A stretch of DNA of 5,048 nt from Lachnospiraceae bacterium (lineage in GTDB: Bacteria; Bacillota; Clostridia; Lachnospirales; Lachnospiraceae): NCBI GenBank assembly GCA_003507655.1, contig DNUZ01000003.1:44249-49296 (forward strand). Direction: 5' to 3'. Positions 1-4,971 of the stretch are shown piece after piece (position 1 is the stretch's first letter; every line of letters begins with the position of its first letter). Both the position numbers and the translations under genes were made by a program. A model generated the notes under the pieces. That model was not told where the DNA came from, did no database searches, and worked only from the letters and a program-made list of their open reading frames with translations.

Positions 1-342
1 CCAGTTCCACATCATATGTCCCATGGAAAAATACATGAGGATCAGCAAAAAAATGACCGATGCTGCCAGTCTCTTTTTTAGCTTTGGTGTCTCATGATCC
101 TCTAGTGCGTCCTCAGCTTCATTAGACCTTTTCTCTGCTTCGTTTCCTTTTTCTTTTGCTCCATAGCCTGCATCCTTTACGGCTTTGATAATACTTGCAG
201 GACTTGCCGTACCTTCGACTGCCATGGAATTTGTCAGCAGACTGACGGAACAGGATGTAACACCCTCCACTTTTAGGACAGCCTTTTCTACCCTTGCAGA
301 GCAGGCGGCACAGTTCATACCCGTAACTGTATATTGTTTCAA
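1..342 (-). CDS. copA: Copper-translocating P1B-type ATPase CopA, N-terminal 114 residues (runs off the window)
   Basis: This is the start of an inner-membrane Cu(I)-exporting ATPase that detoxifies copper using ATP. I translated it by hand. Residues 1-65 form a heavy-metal-associated (HMA) domain with the GMxCxxC motif at 8-14, so the metal ligands are Cys11 and Cys14. Residues 63-90 are a charged linker containing NEAE twice. Residues 91-111 are hydrophobic and fit the first membrane helix. The phosphorylation (DKTGT), CPC and ATP-binding regions lie outside the window. The start is TTG at 342-340. A GGAGG ribosome binding site at 354-350 lies 7 nt upstream, and an ATG at 357 leads to a stop after three codons. 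The gene begins 13 bp after csoR stops, so it is the second gene of a CsoR-controlled operon. The family is certain. Copper rather than silver or another metal is inferred from the csoR neighbour. Confidence 0.93.
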   Translation of the reverse strand, partial: MKQYTVTGMNCAACSARVEKAVLKVEGVTSCSVSLLTNSMAVEGTASPASIIKAVKDAGYGAKEKGNEAEKRSNEAEDALEDHETPKLKKRLAASVIFLLILMYFSMGHMMWNW

Positions 343-355
343 TTTTATGCCTCCA

Positions 356-664
356 TTACTTCATTAATTTTTGTATGGTAGTCACAAGTTCATCCACAAC
401 CTCATCGTTTCCGGCGCGTATATCACGCACCACACAACTGTGGATATGACTTGCTAAAATCTCTTTATTAAATGCGTTCATCGCCGCACTGACTGCAGCA
501 GACTGTATCAGAATGTCATTACAGTAAGAATCTTTTTCTATCATTGCCTGGATCCCACGCACCTGGCCCTCAATGCGTTTCAAACGGTTCAGCAATGCCT
601 TTTTCTGCTCCTCAGACCGCATGGTCTGTTTTTCACTGCAACAACAGCAATCTTTTTTTTCCAT
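356..664 (-). CDS. csoR: CsoR-family copper-sensing transcriptional repressor
   Basis: This 102-residue cytosolic DNA-binding protein belongs to the CsoR/RcnR (DUF156) all-helical family. In that family Cu(I) binding lowers DNA affinity and derepresses export genes. The family core begins near residue 18 (EEQKKALLNRLKRIEGQVRG at 18-37). The Cu(I) triad is Cys48, His73 and Cys77. Its spacings of 25 and 4 residues match those of the characterised Mycobacterium tuberculosis CsoR (Cys36, His61, Cys65), so a copper sensor is favoured over RcnR, FrmR or CstR types. The start at 664 has GGAGG at 675-671 with a 6-nt spacer. An unusual feature is a run of four cysteines at residues 6-9 in the N-terminal tail, preceded by an eight-A tract covering codons 2-4. 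Two CsoR-type operators in its own promoter indicate autorepression. copA follows 13 bp downstream. Confidence 0.94.
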   Translation of the reverse strand: MEKKDCCCCSEKQTMRSEEQKKALLNRLKRIEGQVRGIQAMIEKDSYCNDILIQSAAVSAAMNAFNKEILASHIHSCVVRDIRAGNDEVVDELVTTIQKLMK

Positions 665-677
665 ATTCTACCTCCAC

Positions 678-694
678 ATACCCCATTGGGGTAT
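678..694. promoter_or_regulatory. CsoR-type operator O1, at the predicted transcription start
   Basis: This perfect inverted repeat, ATACCCCATTGGGGTAT, has 7-bp arms around a 3-bp centre. It covers roughly +1 to +15 of the predicted csoR transcript and lies just upstream of the csoR ribosome binding site (675-671). Its centre is 26 bp from that of the second operator, about two and a half helical turns. In the transcript it could also fold into a small hairpin next to the ribosome binding site. Confidence 0.85.
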
Positions 695-698
695 CTTT

Positions 699-727
699 GT
701 TATATACCCTTTGGGGGTATTTGTCAA
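699..727 (-). promoter_or_regulatory. Sigma-A type promoter of the csoR-copA operon
   Basis: On the minus strand the -35 box is TTGACA (727-722, a perfect consensus) and the -10 box is TATAAC (704-699, 5 of 6). They are separated by exactly 17 bp. The expected transcription start is near 692. The spacer is almost entirely filled by one CsoR-type palindrome and a second palindrome covers the start site, so the promoter should be strong but tightly repressed when copper is low. Confidence 0.85.
704..720. promoter_or_regulatory. CsoR-type operator O2, inside the -35/-10 spacer
   Basis: This 17-bp imperfect inverted repeat reads ATACCCTTTGGGGGTAT. The arms match at six of seven positions, giving the ATACCC...GGGTAT pattern with a G/C tract that is typical of CsoR operators. 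It lies between the -35 and -10 boxes, touching the -10, so bound CsoR would occlude RNA polymerase. Assignment is from pattern and context only. Confidence 0.82.
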
Positions 728-1041
728 GCAGAAAATTATTTCCTGTATAGTTTTTCCTTTCTCTCCTGTTTTTATGTTTTATGCCATGGAAAAAACAGCT
801 TTTCCAGTTTGTTCTCAGACAGACTCTCGTCCCGCTTTTCTTTGAATTTTGAATGTTTGTGAATCTTTTTGATATTTTGATGTATCGATTTTTTCAATAC
901 TTCTGACTGTCTGACATACCAATTTTGTCAATATTTTTCGTTTTTTTGACATATCAGTCTTGTCAATACTTCTGATTTTTTGATAGATCGGTTCTTCCGA
1001 TACTTTGATAAACTGGCGGTATAAAAATAGCAAGCCAAACC
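728..1041. other. Gene-free interval between the aldo/keto reductase gene and the csoR promoter
   Basis: No convincing coding region was seen on either strand. The part nearest csoR (728-864) has only a weak AT-rich inverted repeat (TGGAAAA at 787-793 with TTTTCCA at 800-806), which lacks the GC stem and T tract of a good terminator. The remainder is dominated by the tandem repeats at 865-1002. No clear intrinsic terminator follows the aldo/keto reductase stop codon. The upstream operon must therefore end by other means or somewhere within the repeat region. Confidence 0.6.
865..1002 (-). repeat. Four degenerate 34-35 bp tandem repeats, each with a 17-bp imperfect palindrome
   Basis: Read on the minus strand, four head-to-tail units occupy 1002-969 (34 bp), 968-934 (35), 933-900 (34) and 899-865 (35). 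Each opens with a 17-bp imperfect dyad approximating TATTGAMAARAYTGATA: 6-nt arms around a 5-nt centre. An RTNTCA segment (CTATCA, ATGTCA or ACATCA) follows, then an A-rich tail ending near CAGAAG or a variant. The arms differ between units. In the first and last units the changes keep good pairing (ATCGG/CCGAT; TATTGA/TCGATA with one G-U), while the middle two rely on G-U pairs. No unique spacers separate the units, so this is not a CRISPR array. The array begins about 40 bp downstream of the aldo/keto reductase stop and ends about 140 bp upstream of the csoR -35 box. Confidence 0.75.
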
Positions 1042-2220
1042 CTAATCCTTTCTGGTGTGTTTTGCCACAAACCGCCCTACATGGTACACCAGTCCTTCCA
1101 TATGCTGTCGGACCTCTTTTAATTTTTGCCGGATCGGAATACTCTGCGGACAATGCTGTTCACATTTGCCACAGCCGACACATTTTGAAGCATTCGTCTG
1201 ATTTTTCCGAAGTGTTGTACACATGAAATACGTCTTAAATCCTGCATACCAGCCATCGGTATACCGCATATTATATGCCGAAAAACATCCTGGAATATCC
1301 ACGCCCTGCGGACACGGCATACAATAAGCACATCCGGTACACGGTACTTTGATTTTTTTATTGATCTCCTGTTTTACCTGCTCAAAGACTTCCAGTTCTT
1401 CTTTGCTCAGGGAATCTGCCTTGGCTTCGGATGCAATCCGCACATTTTCCTCTACCTGCTCTATCTCATTCATTCCCGATAGGATAACCGTAACTTCGGG
1501 GTGATTCCATACCCAGCGGAGTCCCCATTCTGCCGGACTGCGCTTTGGTGTTGTTTTTTCAAATACCCGTTTTGCACTCTCCGGCAGTCCCTGTACCAAT
1601 CGTCCGCCGCGCAGCGGCTCCATAATGATCACCGGCAGACCTTTTCCCGCTGCATACTGTAATCCCCTGAGCCCTGCCTGCGAATGTTCATCCATATAGT
1701 TGAACTGTATCTGGCAAAAATCCCAGTCATATGCATCTATGATCTTTATGAACTGCTCCGTTGCTCCATGAAAAGAAAAGCCGATGTTTTCAATCTTTCC
1801 TTCGGCCTTTTTTCCTGCAATCCACGCTTCCATTCCAAGGTCTGTCAGTCGTTTCCAGGTAGCAGCATCATTGAGCATATGCATCAGATAATACTCGATG
1901 TGATCCGTCTGCAGTCTCTGTAACTGTTCCTCAAAACACTTTTCCATATCCTCGATCGTTTTGATATAGTAATGCGGCAGTTTTGTGGCAATGTTGACTT
2001 TACCCCGATATCCTTTTGCTAAAAATTTTCCAAGACAGACTTCACTTCCATGATAGGTGTATGCCGTATCAAAATAGTTGACACCGTTTTCAATGGCAGC
2101 CTTCATCTCTTCCTCTGCCTTTTTCTGGTCGATCACGCCGCCTTTTTTTGTGAATCTCAGACAACCATAGCCTAAAATTGACAATTCTTTACCGTTTTTT
2201 GGATTTTTACGATATAACAT
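1042..2220 (-). CDS. Aldo/keto reductase with C-terminal ferredoxin-type [4Fe-4S] domain
   Basis: This 392-residue cytosolic oxidoreductase has an AKR (beta/alpha)8 barrel at about residues 1-285. The full catalytic tetrad is visible as Asp51, Tyr56, Lys80 and His114. A cysteine-rich tail follows, with Cys294, 297, 300 and 303 (CxxCxxCxxCP) and then Cys347, 350, 353 and 357 (CxxCxxCxxxCP, a classical [4Fe-4S] motif). This fused architecture is common in anaerobic Bacillota. Classical AKRs reduce carbonyls with NAD(P)H; the tail suggests exchange of electrons with ferredoxin or flavodoxin. The substrate cannot be told from sequence. The start at 2220 follows AAGGAG, which overlaps the stop codon of the upstream EFR1 gene. 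The 9-bp gap implies translational coupling and a shared transcript. No clear terminator follows its TAG stop. The family call is firm; the physiological role is unknown. Confidence 0.93.
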   Translation of the reverse strand: MLYRKNPKNGKELSILGYGCLRFTKKGGVIDQKKAEEEMKAAIENGVNYFDTAYTYHGSEVCLGKFLAKGYRGKVNIATKLPHYYIKTIEDMEKCFEEQLQRLQTDHIEYYLMHMLNDAATWKRLTDLGMEAWIAGKKAEGKIENIGFSFHGATEQFIKIIDAYDWDFCQIQFNYMDEHSQAGLRGLQYAAGKGLPVIIMEPLRGGRLVQGLPESAKRVFEKTTPKRSPAEWGLRWVWNHPEVTVILSGMNEIEQVEENVRIASEAKADSLSKEELEVFEQVKQEINKKIKVPCTGCAYCMPCPQGVDIPGCFSAYNMRYTDGWYAGFKTYFMCTTLRKNQTNASKCVGCGKCEQHCPQSIPIRQKLKEVRQHMEGLVYHVGRFVAKHTRKD

Positions 2221-2229
2221 AATTTCTCC

Positions 2230-3057
2230 TTATAGAGTAAAAAAGCGATTCTCTGCCCTGTCGATATAGTGCTCTTCTAACATCCTGACATGTGACAAAA
2301 ATGCTTCATCTGCGAAATATTTTGCTCCGTTTGGGCAGCTCTTTATGCATGCCTGACATTTAATACAGATCCCCGTGACCTGTGACACATCCTCACCATC
2401 AACAGAACCCATCGGACAGACCTCACTGCATCTTCCACAGCCATTGCATTTTGAAATTTCTGTGATCGGTTTTGCCTTTAAAAATTTTGCCGGTTTCCCA
2501 TCGGTTCCAAGCGGTGTATAATACGCTCCCACGGGATCATTTCCTGCGACCTGTAATCCGGTATGTAAAGTGTCTGTTTCTGTAATCTTTTGTGCAGTTT
2601 TTCCTGCAAACGTTAAAATTTCTGCCCGATCTGATGCATCCGGTCTGCCCGGTGCAATCTTATCAGAAAATACATGGCTGCTTGCCACAGCCGCACCTGC
2701 CGCTGCAAGAAATCCATTTTTTTCTAACTCCTGCTTTAACTCCATTAAGGCATCGTCAAAATTGCGGTTTCCAAAAACAACCACCGGTACCACAGGTGTA
2801 TGATCTCCTGTAAATCCCTGCTGCACCCATGGTAATATCTTATTGGGTACTCTTCCCGCATAGACCGGTGTCCCAAATACGACTAAATCCTCTTTTTCAA
2901 ATGCCTTGACAGACTTCCGGTTGTCCGGAAGCGTAAAATCCCACTGCTCTAGCGGCACTGACAGTTCCTCTGACAATTTTTTTGCGATCAGGTTTGTCAC
3001 TTCTTTTACATTTCCTGTCGGACTAAAATATACTGCCCACACCCTGCTGATCTTCAT
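2230..3057 (-). CDS. EFR1-type flavodoxin-ferredoxin fusion protein (flavodoxin-like domain plus 2[4Fe-4S])
   Basis: This 275-residue soluble electron-transfer protein has a flavodoxin-like domain at residues 1-160. It carries the FMN phosphate-binding loop FSPTGN (11-16), the segment GTPVYAGRVPNK (62-73) and GNRNFDDALMEL (97-108), matching the group NCBI names EFR1 family ferrodoxin. Residues 200-245 form a bacterial two-cluster ferredoxin domain. Its quartets are Cys204/207/210/214 and Cys231/234/237/241, each followed by Pro. The protein should pass electrons between FMN and two [4Fe-4S] clusters; the partner is unknown. The start at 3057 has AGGGGG at 3070-3065, 7 nt upstream. That ATG overlaps the TGA of the preceding small ORF (ATGA). 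The ferredoxin-tailed aldo/keto reductase begins 9 bp after its stop and is the obvious candidate partner. Confidence 0.92.
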   Translation of the reverse strand: MKISRVWAVYFSPTGNVKEVTNLIAKKLSEELSVPLEQWDFTLPDNRKSVKAFEKEDLVVFGTPVYAGRVPNKILPWVQQGFTGDHTPVVPVVVFGNRNFDDALMELKQELEKNGFLAAAGAAVASSHVFSDKIAPGRPDASDRAEILTFAGKTAQKITETDTLHTGLQVAGNDPVGAYYTPLGTDGKPAKFLKAKPITEISKCNGCGRCSEVCPMGSVDGEDVSQVTGICIKCQACIKSCPNGAKYFADEAFLSHVRMLEEHYIDRAENRFFTL

Positions 3058-3184
3058 ATCGTTTCCCCCTTCCGAAAACCAAACTCCTCATAATCCTCGA
3101 TCGTAAACCGGTGATAAATGGCGTGTCCTTCTTCAAACGCAACACAATATCTGTATGCATCCGGCTTAGCTTTTCAAAATTCAT
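3054..3184 (-). pseudogene. Small ORF of about 43 codons between the TtcA-like and EFR1 genes, interrupted by a one-base frameshift
   Basis: I do not recognise this family. An ATG at 3184 overlaps the TGA of the TtcA-like gene (ATGA), with GGGA nearby as a possible ribosome binding site. Reading starts MNFEK. From about 3172 the protein-like frame lies one base back: it continues AKPDAYRYCVAF, then EEGHAIYHRF, then TIEDYEEFGFRKGETI. It ends at a TGA (3056-3054) that overlaps the EFR1 start. Adding one A to the A tract at 3174-3171 would give one continuous 43-residue acidic, Tyr/Phe-rich protein with no signal peptide or membrane segment. The second frame has no ATG, GTG or TTG after its upstream stop, so it cannot start by itself. 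Without a shift the ATG reads a less protein-like 53-codon basic peptide that runs into EFR1. It may be a disabled gene, a sequence error or a -1 frameshift at GAAAAG. Confidence 0.6.
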
Positions 3185-4344
3185 TGCTTTACATCCCTGC
3201 TTTCTGCAAGCTCATCATAGCTTTCTAAAAAGTGATGCTTCACTCCGTCCTGCTTGTAGGCGATCACGGTGCTCAAATTCACATTCTCCACGCTTTTAAA
3301 AATATTTCCTTCCACAAATGGGTTCGTCTTTTTTAAGTCCCGTATCAGATGCTTAATCTCCATTCGTTTTGACGAACTGTCTCCGCCCTCGATCGAACAG
3401 GTTTCCGTAAATTTGCATGCGCACTGTAAAAAATGAAGGTCATTATAATCTCTCCATTTTTTGATGTCATCTTCCCTCACTAAGTACAACGGACGGATCA
3501 GCTCCATTCCTTCAAAATTCGTACTGTGCAACTTTGGCATCATTGTCTGCACCTGCGCGCCATAGAGCATTCCCATCAAAATCGTTTCGATCACGTCATC
3601 ATAGTGGTGTCCTAATGCGATCTTGTTGCATCCAAGTTCTTTTGCCTTTGCATAGAGATGTCCCCGACGCATTCTTGCACACAGATAACACGGTGATTTT
3701 TCAACATGGAGCACCGCCTCAAAGATATCGGACTCAAAGATCGTCAACGGAATATGCAGCTTTTTCGCATTGTTCTCTATGATCTGTCGGTTCTCTTTGC
3801 TGTAACCAGGGTCCATGACTAAAAATGTTACCTCAAACGGAAAACGATTGTGTCTTTGCAGCTCCTGAAACAGCTTTGCCATCAGCATGGAATCTTTTCC
3901 GCCGGAAATACATACCGCGATTTTATCGCCTTCCTTGACCAGCTCATACTCTCTTACTGCTTTCGTAAATTTACACCAGATACTCTTTTTAAACTTCTTT
4001 CTGATACTCTGCTCAATGTCTAAGTACGCATCCTGCTGCTCTTCTTCCTGCTTCATGCTTTCCATCAGCCATGCAAGATAGCCGCCTTTGAGACTTTTTG
4101 CCTCGATATTTTTCTCTTTTAAAAACTGCACTGTTTCGGCACTTGTCTCACCTTTTTTACAGTATAAGACCAAAGGTTTGTCCTTATATTTTTCATAATC
4201 AGCCTCTAAGATATCCTTTGGCACATGAAGGCTTCCCGGTATATTTCCATAGGAATAGGAGCTGTCATCCCGGATATCGATCAGAATATAGCTGTCCGCA
4301 TCACGTTTTGATAACTCCTGTACGGATATTTCGTAATCTTCCAT
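3181..4344 (-). CDS. Rhodanese-TtcA-like fusion: PP-loop ATPase tRNA 2-thiolation family protein
   Basis: Residues here count from an in-frame ATG at 4377. An N-terminal rhodanese domain (about 15-107) carries the active-site loop CKKGETS with Cys73, which should hold a persulfide. The C-terminal part resembles E. coli TtcA, which thiolates cytidine 32 of tRNA using ATP and a [4Fe-4S] cluster. It has the PP-loop SGGKDS (158-163), CYLCARMRRG (230-239, Cys230/Cys233), IALGHHYDD (253-261) and IRPL (294-297). The second TtcA cysteine site is altered to Cys319-x-Cys321-x5-Cys327 with extra residues. I prefer the ATG at 4344 (codon 12). An AGGA lies 6 nt upstream of it, and it begins just before the rhodanese fold. 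The ATG at 4377 lies only about 13 nt from the predicted transcript start and lacks a ribosome binding site. The product would be 387 residues. Its stop overlaps the next small ORF (ATGA). Substrate unproven. Confidence 0.88.
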   Translation of the reverse strand: MEDYEISVQELSKRDADSYILIDIRDDSSYSYGNIPGSLHVPKDILEADYEKYKDKPLVLYCKKGETSAETVQFLKEKNIEAKSLKGGYLAWLMESMKQEEEQQDAYLDIEQSIRKKFKKSIWCKFTKAVREYELVKEGDKIAVCISGGKDSMLMAKLFQELQRHNRFPFEVTFLVMDPGYSKENRQIIENNAKKLHIPLTIFESDIFEAVLHVEKSPCYLCARMRRGHLYAKAKELGCNKIALGHHYDDVIETILMGMLYGAQVQTMMPKLHSTNFEGMELIRPLYLVREDDIKKWRDYNDLHFLQCACKFTETCSIEGGDSSSKRMEIKHLIRDLKKTNPFVEGNIFKSVENVNLSTVIAYKQDGVKHHFLESYDELAESRDVKQ

Positions 4345-4397
4345 TGTCTGTCCTGTATCCTTTCCTGCTGTTTTCATTCATTTGTCATATATTCTTT

Positions 4398-4426
4398 ATT
4401 ATACCCAGTGATTTTGTATGTTTCAA
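4398..4426 (-). promoter_or_regulatory. Sigma-A type promoter of the rhodanese-TtcA/EFR1/aldo-keto reductase operon
   Basis: On the minus strand the -35 box is TTGAAA (4426-4421, 5 of 6) and the -10 box is TATAAT (4403-4398, perfect), with an exact 17-bp spacer. The expected transcription start is near 4391. This gives a 5' leader of about 46 nt to the preferred start at 4344, which supports that start over the ATG at 4377. No other convincing promoter lies between the four cistrons downstream. Confidence 0.78.
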
Positions 4427-4446
4427 TGGTTTTTGCAGGAATTTGG

Positions 4447-4496
4447 GAAGTACCTTTTAGGAACACTATCATATACTATAACGAAAAAGGTATTTC
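4447..4496. repeat. Imperfect inverted repeat upstream of the TtcA-operon promoter
   Basis: Arms GAAGTACCTTTT (4447-4458) and AAAAGGTATTTC (4485-4496) pair at 11 of 12 positions across a 26-bp AT-rich centre. The one non-match is a G-U pair if read as plus-strand RNA. It lies between the truncated hydrolase stop and the -35 box at 4426-4421. The long loop and low GC make it a poor intrinsic terminator. An operator for an unknown regulator or the scar of a deleted element are both possible. Confidence 0.45.
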
Positions 4497-4539
4497 TAAA
4501 AAAGAAGTTTCTACATGCAGTAACAGCAATTTAGTTCCG

Positions 4540-4764
4540 TTACAAAAACGTATCTCTGTCGTTTTTATGAAATTTTAGATGAAATGAAGGATCATCAAAG
4601 ATCGTGGTTCTTCCGCACAGACCTTCTTCCTGTACCAGATACCCCTGTCTGCTCATTTCCTCTCCTACAATTCCTGTCCACCTTGTATTCCAGTCATAAC
4701 GATCTGTCGTGCCCGGAATCAGCCCATAGGTATTCGAATCGCCAAAACATACGATTTGTTTCAT
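4540..4764 (-). pseudogene. SGNH/GDSL-family hydrolase, truncated N-terminal fragment
   Basis: From the ATG at 4764 (AGGTGA just upstream) this encodes 74 residues beginning MKQIVCFGDSNTYG. That holds SGNH block I, with the nucleophile Ser10 in GDSN. RYDWNTRWTGIVGEEM (22-37) and EEGLCGRTTIFDDP (46-59) are also typical of family esterases/lipases. Full members run to about 200 residues and need the GxND block and a C-terminal DxxH. Here recognisable similarity ends at residue 60, and an unrelated tail of 14 residues leads to TAA. I found no continuation in other frames between 4539 and 4430, so this looks like a 3' deletion or rearrangement rather than a simple frameshift. The fragment lacks the catalytic Asp and His and should be inactive. 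An upstream extension to 4860 is open but lacks family sequence. A real small protein cannot be excluded. Confidence 0.78.
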
Positions 4765-4813
4765 GTTATCACCTGCTTTTTTCGTATTTGATCTTCTAAG
4801 ACCTGTTGCATGT

Positions 4814-4819
4814 ATTATA
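4814..4819 (-). promoter_or_regulatory. Possible -10 box upstream of the truncated SGNH hydrolase
   Basis: A perfect TATAAT is read on the minus strand about 50 bp upstream of the fragment's start codon. No good -35 hexamer is present at 16-19 bp; the best match is TTACCT, 3 of 6. The fragment may therefore still be transcribed, weakly. It could also be chance in AT-rich DNA. Confidence 0.4.
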
Positions 4820-4933
4820 AGATATCCTGAAAAAAAGAGGTAATACTTATCCCTTACCACTGCCTATAGATTTTTTCTATATGGAAATACTAACGGATAC
4901 AAAAAATTTTATTTTGTATTTTCTTATAACATC

Positions 4934-4969
4934 AAAAAAGCCTTGTAGATACTCATACCTACAAGGCTT
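4934..4969 (-). terminator. Intrinsic terminator of the tRNA-Leu gene
   Basis: On the minus strand an 11-bp perfect stem (AAGCCTTGTAG with CTACAAGGCTT) can extend by three more pairs to a UGAG loop. It ends in a run of six T, two of them inside the stem. The hairpin begins 2 nt after the tRNA discriminator base. The plus-strand side has no T tract, so the terminator acts for minus-strand transcription only. Confidence 0.9.
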
Positions 4970-4971
4970 AA

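Noticed and set aside
787..806. Hairpin TGGAAAA/TTTTCCA as a terminator
   Set aside because: The stem is AT-rich and is not followed by a proper T tract on the minus strand, and no plus-strand gene precedes it.
544..845. Plus-strand ORFs opposite csoR and its promoter
   Set aside because: They are shadows of csoR and its operators, with no ribosome binding site or family likeness.
865..1002. CRISPR array
   Set aside because: Units are contiguous and degenerate with no unique spacers, and no cas genes are present.
815..1153. A 112-codon minus-strand ORF that overlaps the end of the aldo/keto reductase gene and runs through the repeats
   Set aside because: It starts inside a firmly assigned gene in another frame, has no ribosome binding site and matches no family I know. 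Its open frame reflects the A-rich repeats.
3032..3184. The unshifted 53-codon reading of the small ORF from the ATG at 3184
   Set aside because: It is rich in Arg/Lys/Leu, lacks protein-like codon use and runs into the EFR1 coding region. The shifted frame fits the neighbouring start and stop exactly.
4345..4377. Upstream ATG at 4377 as the start of the rhodanese-TtcA-like gene
   Set aside because: It is only about 13 nt from the predicted transcript start and has no ribosome binding site. The ATG at 4344 has AGGA at a good distance. It remains possible.
4765..4860. N-terminal extension of the SGNH fragment to an ATG at 4860
   Set aside because: The GDSL family starts at the MKQIVCFGDS segment, which has its own ribosome binding site. 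The extension spans the candidate -10 box.
4865..4919. AT-rich hairpins (TATAGA/TCTATA at 4865-4881 and ATACAAAA/TTTTGTAT at 4897-4919)
   Set aside because: They are short and AT-only, in an AT-rich spacer where such dyads are expected by chance. A strong terminator already serves the tRNA.
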